Shown here: piece after piece, positions 45,900 to 53,934 of the stretch
How the letters are laid out: the number at the start of each line of letters is the position of its first letter
Position numbering within the stretch: the stretch's first letter is position 1
Source of the DNA: Nitrospiraceae bacterium
Lineage (GTDB): Bacteria; Nitrospirota; Nitrospiria; Nitrospirales; Nitrospiraceae
Length of the DNA: 64,000 bases
Reading direction: 5' to 3'
NCBI GenBank assembly: GCA_919902505.1
Contig: CAKKRE010000002.1
Location: 151,421 to 215,420 of the forward strand
Notes under the pieces: model-generated
What the model saw: the letters and a program-made list of their open reading frames with translations, nothing else
The model's database searches: none
What the model was told of the DNA's origin: nothing
Position numbers and translations under genes: made by a program

Positions 45900-46080
45900 C
45901 TAGCCAGGATTATTCATGAATGCCGTCGCGAGGCGTTCGAGACGGAAGCCTGCCGAGGCTTCTCGCACGTGAGGCCGACGTAGGCGTACTCGTAGTCCGT
46001 CGAGGAGGCCGAACGAGAACAGCCTCGCCGGGCGAGAGGATCGGACGCCGGAGCAGGTATTCATGAATAGTCCTGGCTAG
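45900..46080. repeat. 181-bp palindromic element bounded by CTAG (family A)
   Basis: Ends are CTAGCCAGGATTATTCATGA and its near-perfect complement. Same length and interior as the element at 42193-42373. The loop-side segment GAGGAGGCCGAACGAGAACA is identical in both. Confidence 0.85.
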
Positions 46081-46107
46081 ACAGGATCCGGCACCGGAGA
46101 ATTGACG

Positions 46108-46554
46108 ATGCGCTGGGTTCACGTCCTGCTCCTCACCCTCATCGCACTGCTCCTGCCTGGCATGGCAACCGCCAAGGTCTATCGTTGCCAAGGCGCCAAC
46201 GGCAGCACGGTCCTGACCGACCAACCGAAGGGCAAGCCGGGCTGCGTCGCCATCGACACCGCCACACCCCCACTCCCGGGAGGATTCACTCCGCCGGTCG
46301 AGCCGACCCCACCGGCACAGATAGAACTGCCGGCGAACCCGATTCTACCGTCTATTTCAGCCGCTCCGATGATTCCTCGCCAACCCGGTCCCGGCGATCC
46401 GTCGTTATCGCCGACCGGTGTGAAGGAGGCGCCCGAGAAGACCGCACCCGAAGCGCAACGTTGCTCACCCCGCGTCAACCCGCTGAATCCCTTCGCCGGA
46501 ATGAATTGCTCGCCGGCATCCGGCGAACCTCCGACAGAGAACAAGAACCAGTAG
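46108..46554 (+). CDS. Secreted DUF4124-like proline-rich protein
   Basis: 148 residues. Signal peptide VLLLTLIALLLPGMATA, then VYRCQGANGSTVLTDQPKG, a short motif like the DUF4124 domain. The rest is Pro/Thr-rich with two late Cys (QRCSPRVN and GMNCSPAS). Its role in the envelope is unknown. ATG 46108 is preferred to TTG 46102. It follows the palindromic element directly. Confidence 0.65.
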   Translation: MRWVHVLLLTLIALLLPGMATAKVYRCQGANGSTVLTDQPKGKPGCVAIDTATPPLPGGFTPPVEPTPPAQIELPANPILPSISAAPMIPRQPGPGDPSLSPTGVKEAPEKTAPEAQRCSPRVNPLNPFAGMNCSPASGEPPTENKNQ

Positions 46555-46585
46555 CCCCTCGCCGCACGCTTCGCCACAGGCTCGA

Positions 46586-46614
46586 TTGACTCTCCCGATG
46601 CCCCTTCATATAAT
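46586..46614 (+). promoter_or_regulatory. Strong promoter ahead of the MutL/DUF6754 cluster
   Basis: TTGACT (46586-46591), 17-bp spacer, perfect TATAAT (46609-46614), 39 bases before the first gene of the cluster. Confidence 0.75.
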
Positions 46615-46652
46615 GCCGAAATGAACCGTTTAAGCTGATCTCACAAGCACTT

Positions 46653-47027
46653 ATGTCTGCCTTCTCCGCTGGTTTTTTATCCCGTCGCGCACAGGATCTT
46701 CGAGCCGGTCTCCGGCACGCGTTTGCCGTGCGTTCTGAACCAGCAGCCTTCACCATCGAGGACCTGACCCTGCTCGAACGAGTCGCCGACGCCGTCGTCT
46801 CGCGCGGCATGGCCGCACCGGCCACGTTGTTTCTCGAGTCGATGGGCCCCATGAACTTTCTCGGCAGCCAGGCGCTGCACTTTCTGGCTCCCGTCGTAGA
46901 ATGCGTGCTGACCGGCACGGAGATCGCGCAGATCGCGCGCCTGCTGGAACGGCGCGATTCCATTCACCGCCTGACCGCCCTCATCGAAGCCAAGGCCGCG
47001 GCTCCCAAAGGAGCGCCCGCTCGATGA
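46653..47027 (+). CDS. Hypothetical protein, first gene of the MutL/DUF6754 cluster
   Basis: 124 residues, soluble and helical (FTIEDLTLLERVADAVVSRG, FLESMGPMNFLGSQALHFL). No membrane segment certain, although the GPMNFLGSQALHFLAPVVE stretch is hydrophobic. It ends RLTALIEAKAAAPKG and its stop overlaps the next start (ATGA). No family recognised. The overlap and the strong promoter upstream make it the leading gene of this operon. Confidence 0.65.
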   Translation: MSAFSAGFLSRRAQDLRAGLRHAFAVRSEPAAFTIEDLTLLERVADAVVSRGMAAPATLFLESMGPMNFLGSQALHFLAPVVECVLTGTEIAQIARLLERRDSIHRLTALIEAKAAAPKGAPAR

Positions 47028-48874
47028 CGGAACAGCCTCACTCGCCGGCGGCACCAGCAGTGACTCATCCCTTGAACGTCATCGTCGCAACCGATTGCGG
47101 CAGCACCACCACCAAAGCCATTCTGATCGAAAAGGTCGGGGAGGAATATCGCCAGACCTACCGTGGTGAAGCGCCGACGACCGTCGAAGCCCCGTTCGAA
47201 GACGTGACCCGCGGCGTGTTAAACGCCATTGCCGAAATCGAGGAACTCTCCGGGCGCACGATTCTGGACGGCGAGCGCATCATCACGCCCAACCAGGCGA
47301 CGCAGGGCGATCCCAAGCGAGGCGTGGATATTTACGTCTCAACCAGCAGCGCCGGCGGCGGATTGCAGATGATGGTCACCGGCGTGGTGCAGAACATGAC
47401 CGGTGAGAGCGCTCAACGCGCCGCCCTGGGCGCCGGCGCCATCGTCATCGACGTCTTGGCCTCGAACGATGGGCGGCTGCCCTACGAAAAGATCGAGCGG
47501 ATTCGAAGCATGCGCCCGGACATGATCCTGATGTCCGGCGGCACCGACGGCGGCGCCGTGACCCATGTGGTGGAAATGGCCGAGTACATTGCCGCCGCCG
47601 ATCCGCGACCGCGCTTCGGCAGCACCTACCGGCTGCCGCTCGTGTATGCAGGCAACACAGACGCCCGGCCGCAAATCAAGACCATTTTAGGCGAGAAGAC
47701 CGCCTTGGATTTCGCCGACAATATCCGTCCGGTCCTCGAGCGCGAAAACCTTGCGCCGGCCCGCAACAAAATCCACGACCTGTTTCTCGAACACGTCATG
47801 CAGCAGGCTCCCGGCTATAAGAAACTCATCGACATGGCCGGCGCGCCCATCATGCCGACCCCGGCGGCGGTTGGCGTCATCATGGAGACCATCGCCAAAC
47901 GCGACGGCATCAACCTGATCGGCGTCGATATCGGCGGCGCCACCACCGACGTCTTCTCGGTGTTCAACGGGCTCTTCAACCGTACGGTCAGCGCCAATCT
48001 CGGGATGTCCTACAGCATTTCGAATGTGCTGGCAGAAGCGGGGCTCGACAACATCATGCGCTGGGTGCCGTTTACCATCGATGAACAGACCCTGCGCAAC
48101 CGCATCAAAAACAAGATGGTGCGGCCCACGACGATCCCTCAATCGCTCGATGAACTGCAGATCGAACATGCCATCGCGCGCGAGGCCCTGCGGCTGGCGC
48201 TGATCCACCACAAGTCACTCGCCACGGGGCTCAAGGGCATCCAGCAGGAACGCACCATTTCCGATGTGTTCGAGCAACGGACGTCCGGCAAGACCCTGAT
48301 CGATCTGTTGAAACTGGACTTGATCGTCGGCAGCGGCGGCATCCTGTCGCATGCGCCGCGCCGCATCCAATCCATGCTGATGATGGTGGATGCCTATGAA
48401 CCGCTCGGTGTCACGACGCTGTCGGTCGATAGCATTTTCATGATGCCGCATCTCGGCGTGCTCTCCACTGTGAACGAGCAGGCCGCCACCGATGTCTTTG
48501 TCCGTGATTGCATGGTCTATCTCGGCACCTGTATCGCCCCGATCGGTCAGGGAAAAGACGGTGAGCGCTGCGCCGGTTATGAAGTGGCGTTGCCGGATGG
48601 ACGGATCGAAAAGGGTCAGCTGGGGTTCGGCGATCTCAAATTGTTTCCCCTCACGCGCGAACAGCAGGCCACGGTCACGATGCAGCCGGCCAAACAGATC
48701 GATCTCGGGAACGGGCCGGGACAGTCGTTCACAAAAACGGTGACGGGTGGTGTGGTGGGCCTTATGCTCGACGGCCGTGGTCGCCCGTTGCAATTGCCGA
48801 GTGAGCAGGCAGCCCGCGTCGCCATGCTGAGCAGATGGTACCAGGCTGTCGGCTTGTACCCGACGGGGAGCTGA
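47024..48874 (+). CDS. MutL-type (glutamate-mutase-associated) ASKHA ATPase
   Basis: 616 residues. It resembles MutL/GlmL proteins, which reactivate adenosylcobalamin-dependent aminomutases. It starts NVIVATDCGSTTTKAILIEK, an ASKHA phosphate-1 motif. A second phosphate-type motif, LIGVDIGGATTDVFSVF, lies near 310. DMILMSGGTDGG is near 175, and LIVGSGGILSHAP near 440. No mutase, cobalamin-binding subunit or B12 gene is visible here, so the partner must be different: the genes after it are membrane proteins. The ATG at 47024 overlaps the previous stop; an ORF extending further upstream is not supported. Confidence 0.88.
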   Translation: MTEQPHSPAAPAVTHPLNVIVATDCGSTTTKAILIEKVGEEYRQTYRGEAPTTVEAPFEDVTRGVLNAIAEIEELSGRTILDGERIITPNQATQGDPKRGVDIYVSTSSAGGGLQMMVTGVVQNMTGESAQRAALGAGAIVIDVLASNDGRLPYEKIERIRSMRPDMILMSGGTDGGAVTHVVEMAEYIAAADPRPRFGSTYRLPLVYAGNTDARPQIKTILGEKTALDFADNIRPVLERENLAPARNKIHDLFLEHVMQQAPGYKKLIDMAGAPIMPTPAAVGVIMETIAKRDGINLIGVDIGGATTDVFSVFNGLFNRTVSANLGMSYSISNVLAEAGLDNIMRWVPFTIDEQTLRNRIKNKMVRPTTIPQSLDELQIEHAIAREALRLALIHHKSLATGLKGIQQERTISDVFEQRTSGKTLIDLLKLDLIVGSGGILSHAPRRIQSMLMMVDAYEPLGVTTLSVDSIFMMPHLGVLSTVNEQAATDVFVRDCMVYLGTCIAPIGQGKDGERCAGYEVALPDGRIEKGQLGFGDLKLFPLTREQQATVTMQPAKQIDLGNGPGQSFTKTVTGGVVGLMLDGRGRPLQLPSEQAARVAMLSRWYQAVGLYPTGS

Positions 48875-49067
48875 GAGCTGAATGCCGGGAGCGGATGGCG
48901 TATGGTGAAGAGCGGGGAGCATATGGCACATGGCAAGGAGAAGAGAGGCCGTGCAACCGCATCCTCCATTCAAAGTGTACACAAAACACAATCTCCAATT
49001 CGCTCTTGGCTTCGGGCTCGTTGCCATCGGCTATACGCCATTAGCTATTAGCTCCGAACACTGACCT
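48875..49067. other. Short-repeat intergenic spacer inside the cluster
   Basis: The only large gap within the cluster besides 52087-52208. It has imperfect purine-rich repeats such as GAGAGCTGAATGCCGGGAGC and GCATATGGCACATGGC. No gene is seen. Confidence 0.4.
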
Positions 49068-50195
49068 ATGGCGCATTCATATACACCAGGCCTGACCGTC
49101 ACCGAACGGACCACCGTTCGCCGCAGGCGTATTCTGCCGCTGCCCGGAACCGTCCTGGCCAAAGTAGGGGACAGCGTGCGTGCCGATACGGCTGTGGCTC
49201 GCGCCGAGTTGCCGGGCAAGGTCGTCCCGCTCAACCTGGCGAACCAGCTGGGCATCGCGCCGGATGAGATCAACGACTATCTGGTGAAGAAGGAAAAAGA
49301 CTCCGTCCAGAAAGACGACGTGCTGGCGGAAAACAAACCCTTCATCAAATGGTTTAAGACGGAAATCCGCTCGCCGATCACCGGCAAAGTGGAATCTGTC
49401 TCCACCATCACCGGGCAGATCCTGTTACGCGAACCGCCGCGCATCCTCGAATTGCGGGGCTATATCGACGGCTCGATCGTCGAAGTGCATCCCGACCAGG
49501 GTGTGACGGTCGAAACCACCTGCAGTCTGGTCCAGGGCATCTTCGGCATCGGCGGGGAGACCAGCGGCGAATTGGTCATGGGTGTGACGGCACCGGATCA
49601 GCCACTGACACCTGAGCTGTTGACGCCGGCGATGAAGGGCAAGATCGTCGTGGGAGGCGCATTTCTCTCTGCCGCCACCATGACTCGCGCGAAGGAACTC
49701 GGCGTCATCGGTCTCGTCGCCGGCGGGATTCACGACAAAGATCTGCGCGCGCTGCTGGGCTACGATCTGGGCGTGGCGATCACCGGTACCGAGCAGGTGG
49801 GCTTCACGTTGATCCTGACGGAAGGCTTCGGCACGATCCCGATGGCGCCCAAGACGTTCGCGTTGCTGTCCTCCCGAGCAGGGCAGAAGGCCTCGATCTC
49901 AGGGGCGACGCAAATTCGAGCCGGTGTGATTCGTCCGGAAATCATCATCCCTCAGGCGACACCCGCTGCCGGCGCAAAGGCTCCACGGATTGAGCGCGAA
50001 GGGATTCAACTCGGCGATCCCGTGCGGGTGATCCGCGATCCGTTGTTCGGCAAGATCGGAGCGGTGTCCGGATTGCCACCGGAGCTCAGAGCGATCCCGA
50101 CGGAGAGTGAAGTCCGCGTGCTCGAAGTCCGGTTTCCCGACGGCACAACCACCGTGGTGCCCCGCGCCAACATCGAAGTGATCGAGGGAGCATGA
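49068..50195 (+). CDS. Unknown protein with biotinyl/lipoyl-like and KOW-like segments
   Basis: 375 residues, no signal or membrane helix. Residues ~20-130 look like a split barrel-sandwich: ILPLPGTVLAKVGDSVRADT, then KTEIRSPITGKVESVSTITG, then GSIVEVHPDQGVTVETTCSL, but no biotinylated Lys motif. Residues ~170-300 are an alpha/beta region with KGKIVVGGAFLSAATMTRAKE. The C-terminus (~315-375, GDPVRVIRDPLFGKIGAVSG, then VRVLEVRFPDGTTTVVPRAN) resembles a KOW/NusG-like small barrel. It may be an adaptor linking the ATPase to the membrane proteins (inference). The stop overlaps the next start. Confidence 0.72.
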   Translation: MAHSYTPGLTVTERTTVRRRRILPLPGTVLAKVGDSVRADTAVARAELPGKVVPLNLANQLGIAPDEINDYLVKKEKDSVQKDDVLAENKPFIKWFKTEIRSPITGKVESVSTITGQILLREPPRILELRGYIDGSIVEVHPDQGVTVETTCSLVQGIFGIGGETSGELVMGVTAPDQPLTPELLTPAMKGKIVVGGAFLSAATMTRAKELGVIGLVAGGIHDKDLRALLGYDLGVAITGTEQVGFTLILTEGFGTIPMAPKTFALLSSRAGQKASISGATQIRAGVIRPEIIIPQATPAAGAKAPRIEREGIQLGDPVRVIRDPLFGKIGAVSGLPPELRAIPTESEVRVLEVRFPDGTTTVVPRANIEVIEGA

Positions 50196-51439
50196 CCCGC
50201 ATGCCGCACCGCTTCCGCATTCTGTCCCTCGCCGTCGCGATGCTCGCATGCCTGCCGTCGCTCCTCCTGGCACAAACTCTCCCGCAACAGCTGCGGGTCA
50301 TCGACACCCCCAGCGATGGGGGAGGCAGCCTCACGGTCCTCTGGGCTCCTTCGGCAAGCGACAGCGCCACATGGAAGTATCAAATCCTGCTGCATGAGGG
50401 CAGCGTGCCTTCAGACCCAGCCGCATGGAAAGTCGTTGCGGAATTTCCGGCCAACACCCGCTATGTCCGCGAGGGCAAGACCGCCTGGTGGACGAGATCC
50501 GGCGACCCCGGCGACCATCTCTTCCTGCTCAAGAACGGGAAAGGCATCGAGCTCAAGGCGACCCAGTCCTATGCCGTCACCGTCGCCGCAGTGAACGGCC
50601 AGGAACGATTCATTGCGTTACCGATCGTCGCCTCGCCTGAACCGAACTGGATGAACTGGAACCAAGTCAACAACCTAGTACTGGCCTTGATGTTCGGCGG
50701 CATCGTGTTTTACGCCATCAACCTGGCCAAGCGGAAAGAGATCTTCTTACGGCGCATTCCCGGGCTGGATGCCGTCGATGAAGCCATCGGGCGCGCCACG
50801 GAATTGGGCAAGCCGATCCTCTACATGACCGGGGCGCACGACATGAACGACCCTTCGACCATCGCCGCCGCCGTCATCCTGGGACGCGTGGCCAAGAAGG
50901 CCGCCGCCTATGAAACCGAACTGCTGGTGCCGCACCGCGAGCCGATCACCATGGCCGTCTGCCAGGAAATTACCAAACAAGCCTATATGGAAGCCGGCAA
51001 GCCGGACCTCTTCAAGGAGGACGCGAACTTTTTCATTACGAGCGACCAGTTCAGTTACACCGCGGCGGTGGACGGCATCATGCTGCGCCGGAAGCCGGCG
51101 GCCAACTTTTTCATGGGCTCATACTTTGCCGAATCGCTGCTGCTGACGGAAACCGGCGCCAGCACCGGAGCCATTCAAATCGCCGGGACCGATTCGGATC
51201 ACCAACTGCCATTCTTCGTGACCACCTGCGACTACACCCTGATCGGCGAAGAACTCTACGCCGCCAGCGCCTACCTGTCGAAAGAGCCGATCCAGATCGG
51301 CACCCTGCGCGGGCAGGACCTGGGCAAGGCGTTCGTGCTGGGCGTGATCGGAGTCGGAACGTTGCTGGCCACGATCGCTGTCATCACCGGCAACAACTGG
51401 GCGCAGCCGCTCCTCGACCTCTTCAAGGATCTCAAATGA
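50192..51439 (+). CDS. DUF6754-type membrane protein with an N-terminal secreted FN3-like domain
   Basis: 415 residues. A signal peptide (ILSLAVAMLACLPSLLLA) is followed by a ~120-residue extracytoplasmic domain with a fibronectin-III-like strand pattern (SLTVLWAPSASDS, YAVTVAAVNGQ). One membrane helix, VNNLVLALMFGGIVFYAIN, comes at ~155. A ~200-residue domain (GKPILYMTGAHDMNDPSTI, VPHREPITMAVCQEITKQ) follows, matching what I know of DUF6754. A final helix, AFVLGVIGVGTLLATIAVI, lies near 395. It overlaps genes on both sides by four bases, so it is firmly in the operon. Function unknown. Confidence 0.75.
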   Translation: MTRMPHRFRILSLAVAMLACLPSLLLAQTLPQQLRVIDTPSDGGGSLTVLWAPSASDSATWKYQILLHEGSVPSDPAAWKVVAEFPANTRYVREGKTAWWTRSGDPGDHLFLLKNGKGIELKATQSYAVTVAAVNGQERFIALPIVASPEPNWMNWNQVNNLVLALMFGGIVFYAINLAKRKEIFLRRIPGLDAVDEAIGRATELGKPILYMTGAHDMNDPSTIAAAVILGRVAKKAAAYETELLVPHREPITMAVCQEITKQAYMEAGKPDLFKEDANFFITSDQFSYTAAVDGIMLRRKPAANFFMGSYFAESLLLTETGASTGAIQIAGTDSDHQLPFFVTTCDYTLIGEELYAASAYLSKEPIQIGTLRGQDLGKAFVLGVIGVGTLLATIAVITGNNWAQPLLDLFKDLK

Positions 51440-52086
51440 TGTTCCTTCGCCGACAGTTGCCGCTGCTCATTACGATGGTCACCGGCCTCGTCATGGCCGC
51501 GCAGTACTATGTGCCGCATCCGGCCTCGGAACAACTGCTGACCACCGTGACCAAATGGCTGCAGATCATCGGCGGCTTCGCGCTCGTGTTGGGTATTACC
51601 AGCCTCTTTCACGTGCATGCGTCCAAAATCAGACGGAAGGAAGCCGGATGGGCCTACAGCCTCGTCCTCTACGTCGGGATGCTGGGCACCATCATCGCGG
51701 GGCTCTGGAACGGCGGGAAAGAAAGTATCGACGGGGCGCTGACTTCGTTTGGATGGGTCTACTCCTACACGCTGGTGCCGCTGCAGGGCACCATGTTCGC
51801 GATCCTGGCCTTCTTCATCGCCTCCGCGGCCTACCGGTCGTTCCGGGCGCGCAGCCGTGAAGCGGCGGTGTTGCTGGTGGCCGCCGTCATCGTGATGATG
51901 GGGCGGGTGCCGCTGGGCGAATATATGTTGCCGATCAGCGGGGACCTCTCCAGCTGGATTCTGAATGTCTTGAACGCGTCTGTGCGACGCGCCATTTTGA
52001 TCGGCGTCAGCCTGGGCGCGGTAGCCCTCTCGTTCAAGATCATCTTCGGCGTCGAACGCTCGTATCTGGGCGGAGGCAAAGAATGA
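51436..52086 (+). CDS. Polytopic membrane protein of the cluster
   Basis: 216 residues with about six membrane segments (LPLLITMVTGLVMAAQYYV, TKWLQIIGGFALVLGITSL, AYSLVLYVGMLGTIIAGLW, LQGTMFAILAFFIASAAYR, EAAVLLVAAVIVMMGRV, AILIGVSLGAVALSFKIIF). No charged transport motifs recognised. It starts in the last codons of the DUF6754 gene. No family assigned. Probably a subunit of one membrane complex. Confidence 0.75.
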   Translation: MMFLRRQLPLLITMVTGLVMAAQYYVPHPASEQLLTTVTKWLQIIGGFALVLGITSLFHVHASKIRRKEAGWAYSLVLYVGMLGTIIAGLWNGGKESIDGALTSFGWVYSYTLVPLQGTMFAILAFFIASAAYRSFRARSREAAVLLVAAVIVMMGRVPLGEYMLPISGDLSSWILNVLNASVRRAILIGVSLGAVALSFKIIFGVERSYLGGGKE

Positions 52087-52208
52087 GTGAAACGTCAAAC
52101 GTGAAAAGTAAAACGTTCAACGCCTCGGATCGAAAGTAGACGCATGATCACCACTTTCCGTGTTCCCTTTCACGTTTCACCTTTTACGTTTCACGTCCGG
52201 GAGCAAGC
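52087..52208. repeat. Inverted GTGAAACGT tracts
   Basis: GTGAAACGTCAAACGTGAAA at 52088-52107 is mirrored by CACGTTTCACCTTTTACG and TTTCACGT at 52170-52197, so the spacer can fold into a long imperfect hairpin. It interrupts the otherwise overlapping gene cluster. Confidence 0.65.
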
Positions 52209-53054
52209 GTGACCTTCGCGGAACGCATGTTGCGGATCGACCGGCGGATCATCTTTCTGGTGATCGGTCTCTGCACGCTCCTGCCATTGCTCTTTCCCGT
52301 CGGACTACCCATCAAGATTTCGTCGGAAGTGCGCGGCGTGTACGACTACATCGAAGCCTTGCCGGAAGGGTCTGTCTTCCTGCTGTCACTGGATTTCGAT
52401 CCCGCATCCAAGCCTGAGCTCTATCCGCAGGCCATTGCCATTCTGCGCCATGCCTTCAAGAAAAATCTGCGCGTGATCGGCATGACCCTCTGGGTGTCAG
52501 GGACCGGATTGGCCGATCAAATCCTGTCGCTCACGGCCAAGGAGGCGGGCAAAGAAAACGGGAAGGACTATGTCTTCCTGGGATGGAGTCCCGGCGGCAG
52601 CGCCGTCATCTTGAACATGGGGCAGGACCTCTATAATGCCTTCCCGGCCGACTATGGCGGCAAGGCGACCAAGGGCCTGCCGGTGCTGGCCGGCGTGCAA
52701 AACCTGCGCGACGTGACCTATGCCGTGAGTTTGGGCGCAGGCAATCCCGGCGTCGAAGCCTGGTACGTCTTCGGCAAGGACAAATACAAGTTCGAACTGG
52801 GCGGCGGCTGCACCGGCGTCATCGCGCCAGGCCTCTATCCATTGCTCAGAAGCGGCCAGATCAACGGCTTGATCGGCGGTCTGCGTGGAGCGGCGGAATA
52901 CGAAACCTTGATCGGGCAGAAGGGGAAGGCGGTCGCCGGCATGGATGCGCAATCGGCCACACACCTGGCCATCATCGTGCTCGTCGCCATCTGTAACATC
53001 TTTTACTTCTCGTTGCGGCGGCAGCAGCGCCGGCACGACGGGTTAGGATCGTAG
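52209..53054 (+). CDS. Membrane-anchored alpha/beta-domain protein of the cluster
   Basis: 281 residues. An N-terminal helix (RIIFLVIGLCTLLPLLFPVG) and a C-terminal helix (HLAIIVLVAICNIFYFSL) flank a ~200-residue domain. The domain has a Rossmann-like pattern: SVFLLSLDFDPASKPELYPQ, NLRVIGMTLWVSGTGLAD, GKDYVFLGWSPGGSAVILNM, and CTGVIAPGLYPLLRSGQ. The domain is likely extracytoplasmic. It resembles no family that I can name with confidence. It ends four bases before the next gene. Confidence 0.72.
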   Translation: MTFAERMLRIDRRIIFLVIGLCTLLPLLFPVGLPIKISSEVRGVYDYIEALPEGSVFLLSLDFDPASKPELYPQAIAILRHAFKKNLRVIGMTLWVSGTGLADQILSLTAKEAGKENGKDYVFLGWSPGGSAVILNMGQDLYNAFPADYGGKATKGLPVLAGVQNLRDVTYAVSLGAGNPGVEAWYVFGKDKYKFELGGGCTGVIAPGLYPLLRSGQINGLIGGLRGAAEYETLIGQKGKAVAGMDAQSATHLAIIVLVAICNIFYFSLRRQQRRHDGLGS

Positions 53055-53058
53055 CCGC

Positions 53059-53814
53059 ATGGATCTTTCGTTCGACGTCATACTCGGCGCCTGGATCGCC
53101 ACGGGGTTGACCCTCTTCATCCTCTCGTTCCTGTACGAAGACAATCCGCTGTTCAAGCTGGCGGAGCACCTGTATGTCGGCGTGTCGCTCGGCTATACGA
53201 TCGTCAAAACCTACGACACGGTGGTCATGACCCTCATCCTGCGCCCGATCCTCGACAAGGGCGAATGGTCCCTGCTGATCCCCGTCGCCATCGGCATGCT
53301 CATGCTGACCCGGTATGTGCCCAAAGCCGCCTGGCTCTCGCGCTATGCCTTTGCCTTTATCGTGGGGATCGGCGCCGGTCTCGCCATCCCCCGCACCATT
53401 TCGTCGTTTATCCTGAAACAGATCGAGGACACGGTTCGCCCGCTCCTGGCTGTGGCCCCGGGCGGCGGCATCACGTTCGACTACTCGCTCCTGAATCCCG
53501 CAAGCCATTTGAACGCCATCATCATTCTGATCGGAGTGGTGTCCGTCCTGTTCTATTTCTTCTTCTCGGTAGAACATTCAGGACCAGGCAAGGCAGTCGC
53601 GCGCGCCGGCATCCTCTTCCTGATGATCTCCTTCGGCGCAGCCTTCGGCTACACCGTCATGGCCCGCATGTCGCTCCTGATCGGCCGCCTGACGGACCTG
53701 ATCGAATTCTCCGACGCCTCCTACGGCCGCCCCACACTCTGGCTCTTCCTGCTCACCGTCGCCACCCTCATCGTACTCAGCCGCCGTGGAAGCAGCCATC
53801 CACCACAGCAGTAG
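53059..53814 (+). CDS. Polytopic membrane protein of the cluster
   Basis: 251 residues with about seven membrane segments (VILGAWIATGLTLFILSFL, LLIPVAIGMLMLTRYV, YAFAFIVGIGAGLAIPR, NAIIILIGVVSVLFYFFFS, AGILFLMISFGAAFGYTV, LWLFLLTVATLIVLS). An interhelical loop holds the GGGITFDYSLLNP stretch. No known transporter signature. It follows the previous gene by four bases and is probably another subunit of the same complex. Confidence 0.75.
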   Translation: MDLSFDVILGAWIATGLTLFILSFLYEDNPLFKLAEHLYVGVSLGYTIVKTYDTVVMTLILRPILDKGEWSLLIPVAIGMLMLTRYVPKAAWLSRYAFAFIVGIGAGLAIPRTISSFILKQIEDTVRPLLAVAPGGGITFDYSLLNPASHLNAIIILIGVVSVLFYFFFSVEHSGPGKAVARAGILFLMISFGAAFGYTVMARMSLLIGRLTDLIEFSDASYGRPTLWLFLLTVATLIVLSRRGSSHPPQQ

Positions 53815-53934
53815 AGTAATCCTCAGAGCGTTGCCCCTTCCCGTTTGCCGTTTCACCTTTCACGTTTTACCTTTCACGACGGGCCTTGCCCACCTTGCGT
53901 CCGGAAAGTTCGCTCCGCTACAATGCCGCTCATT

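Noticed and set aside
46901..47023. Upstream extension of the MutL-like gene
   Set aside because: The extension lies fully inside the preceding gene in another frame. The ATG at 47024 overlaps that gene's stop in the usual coupled way.
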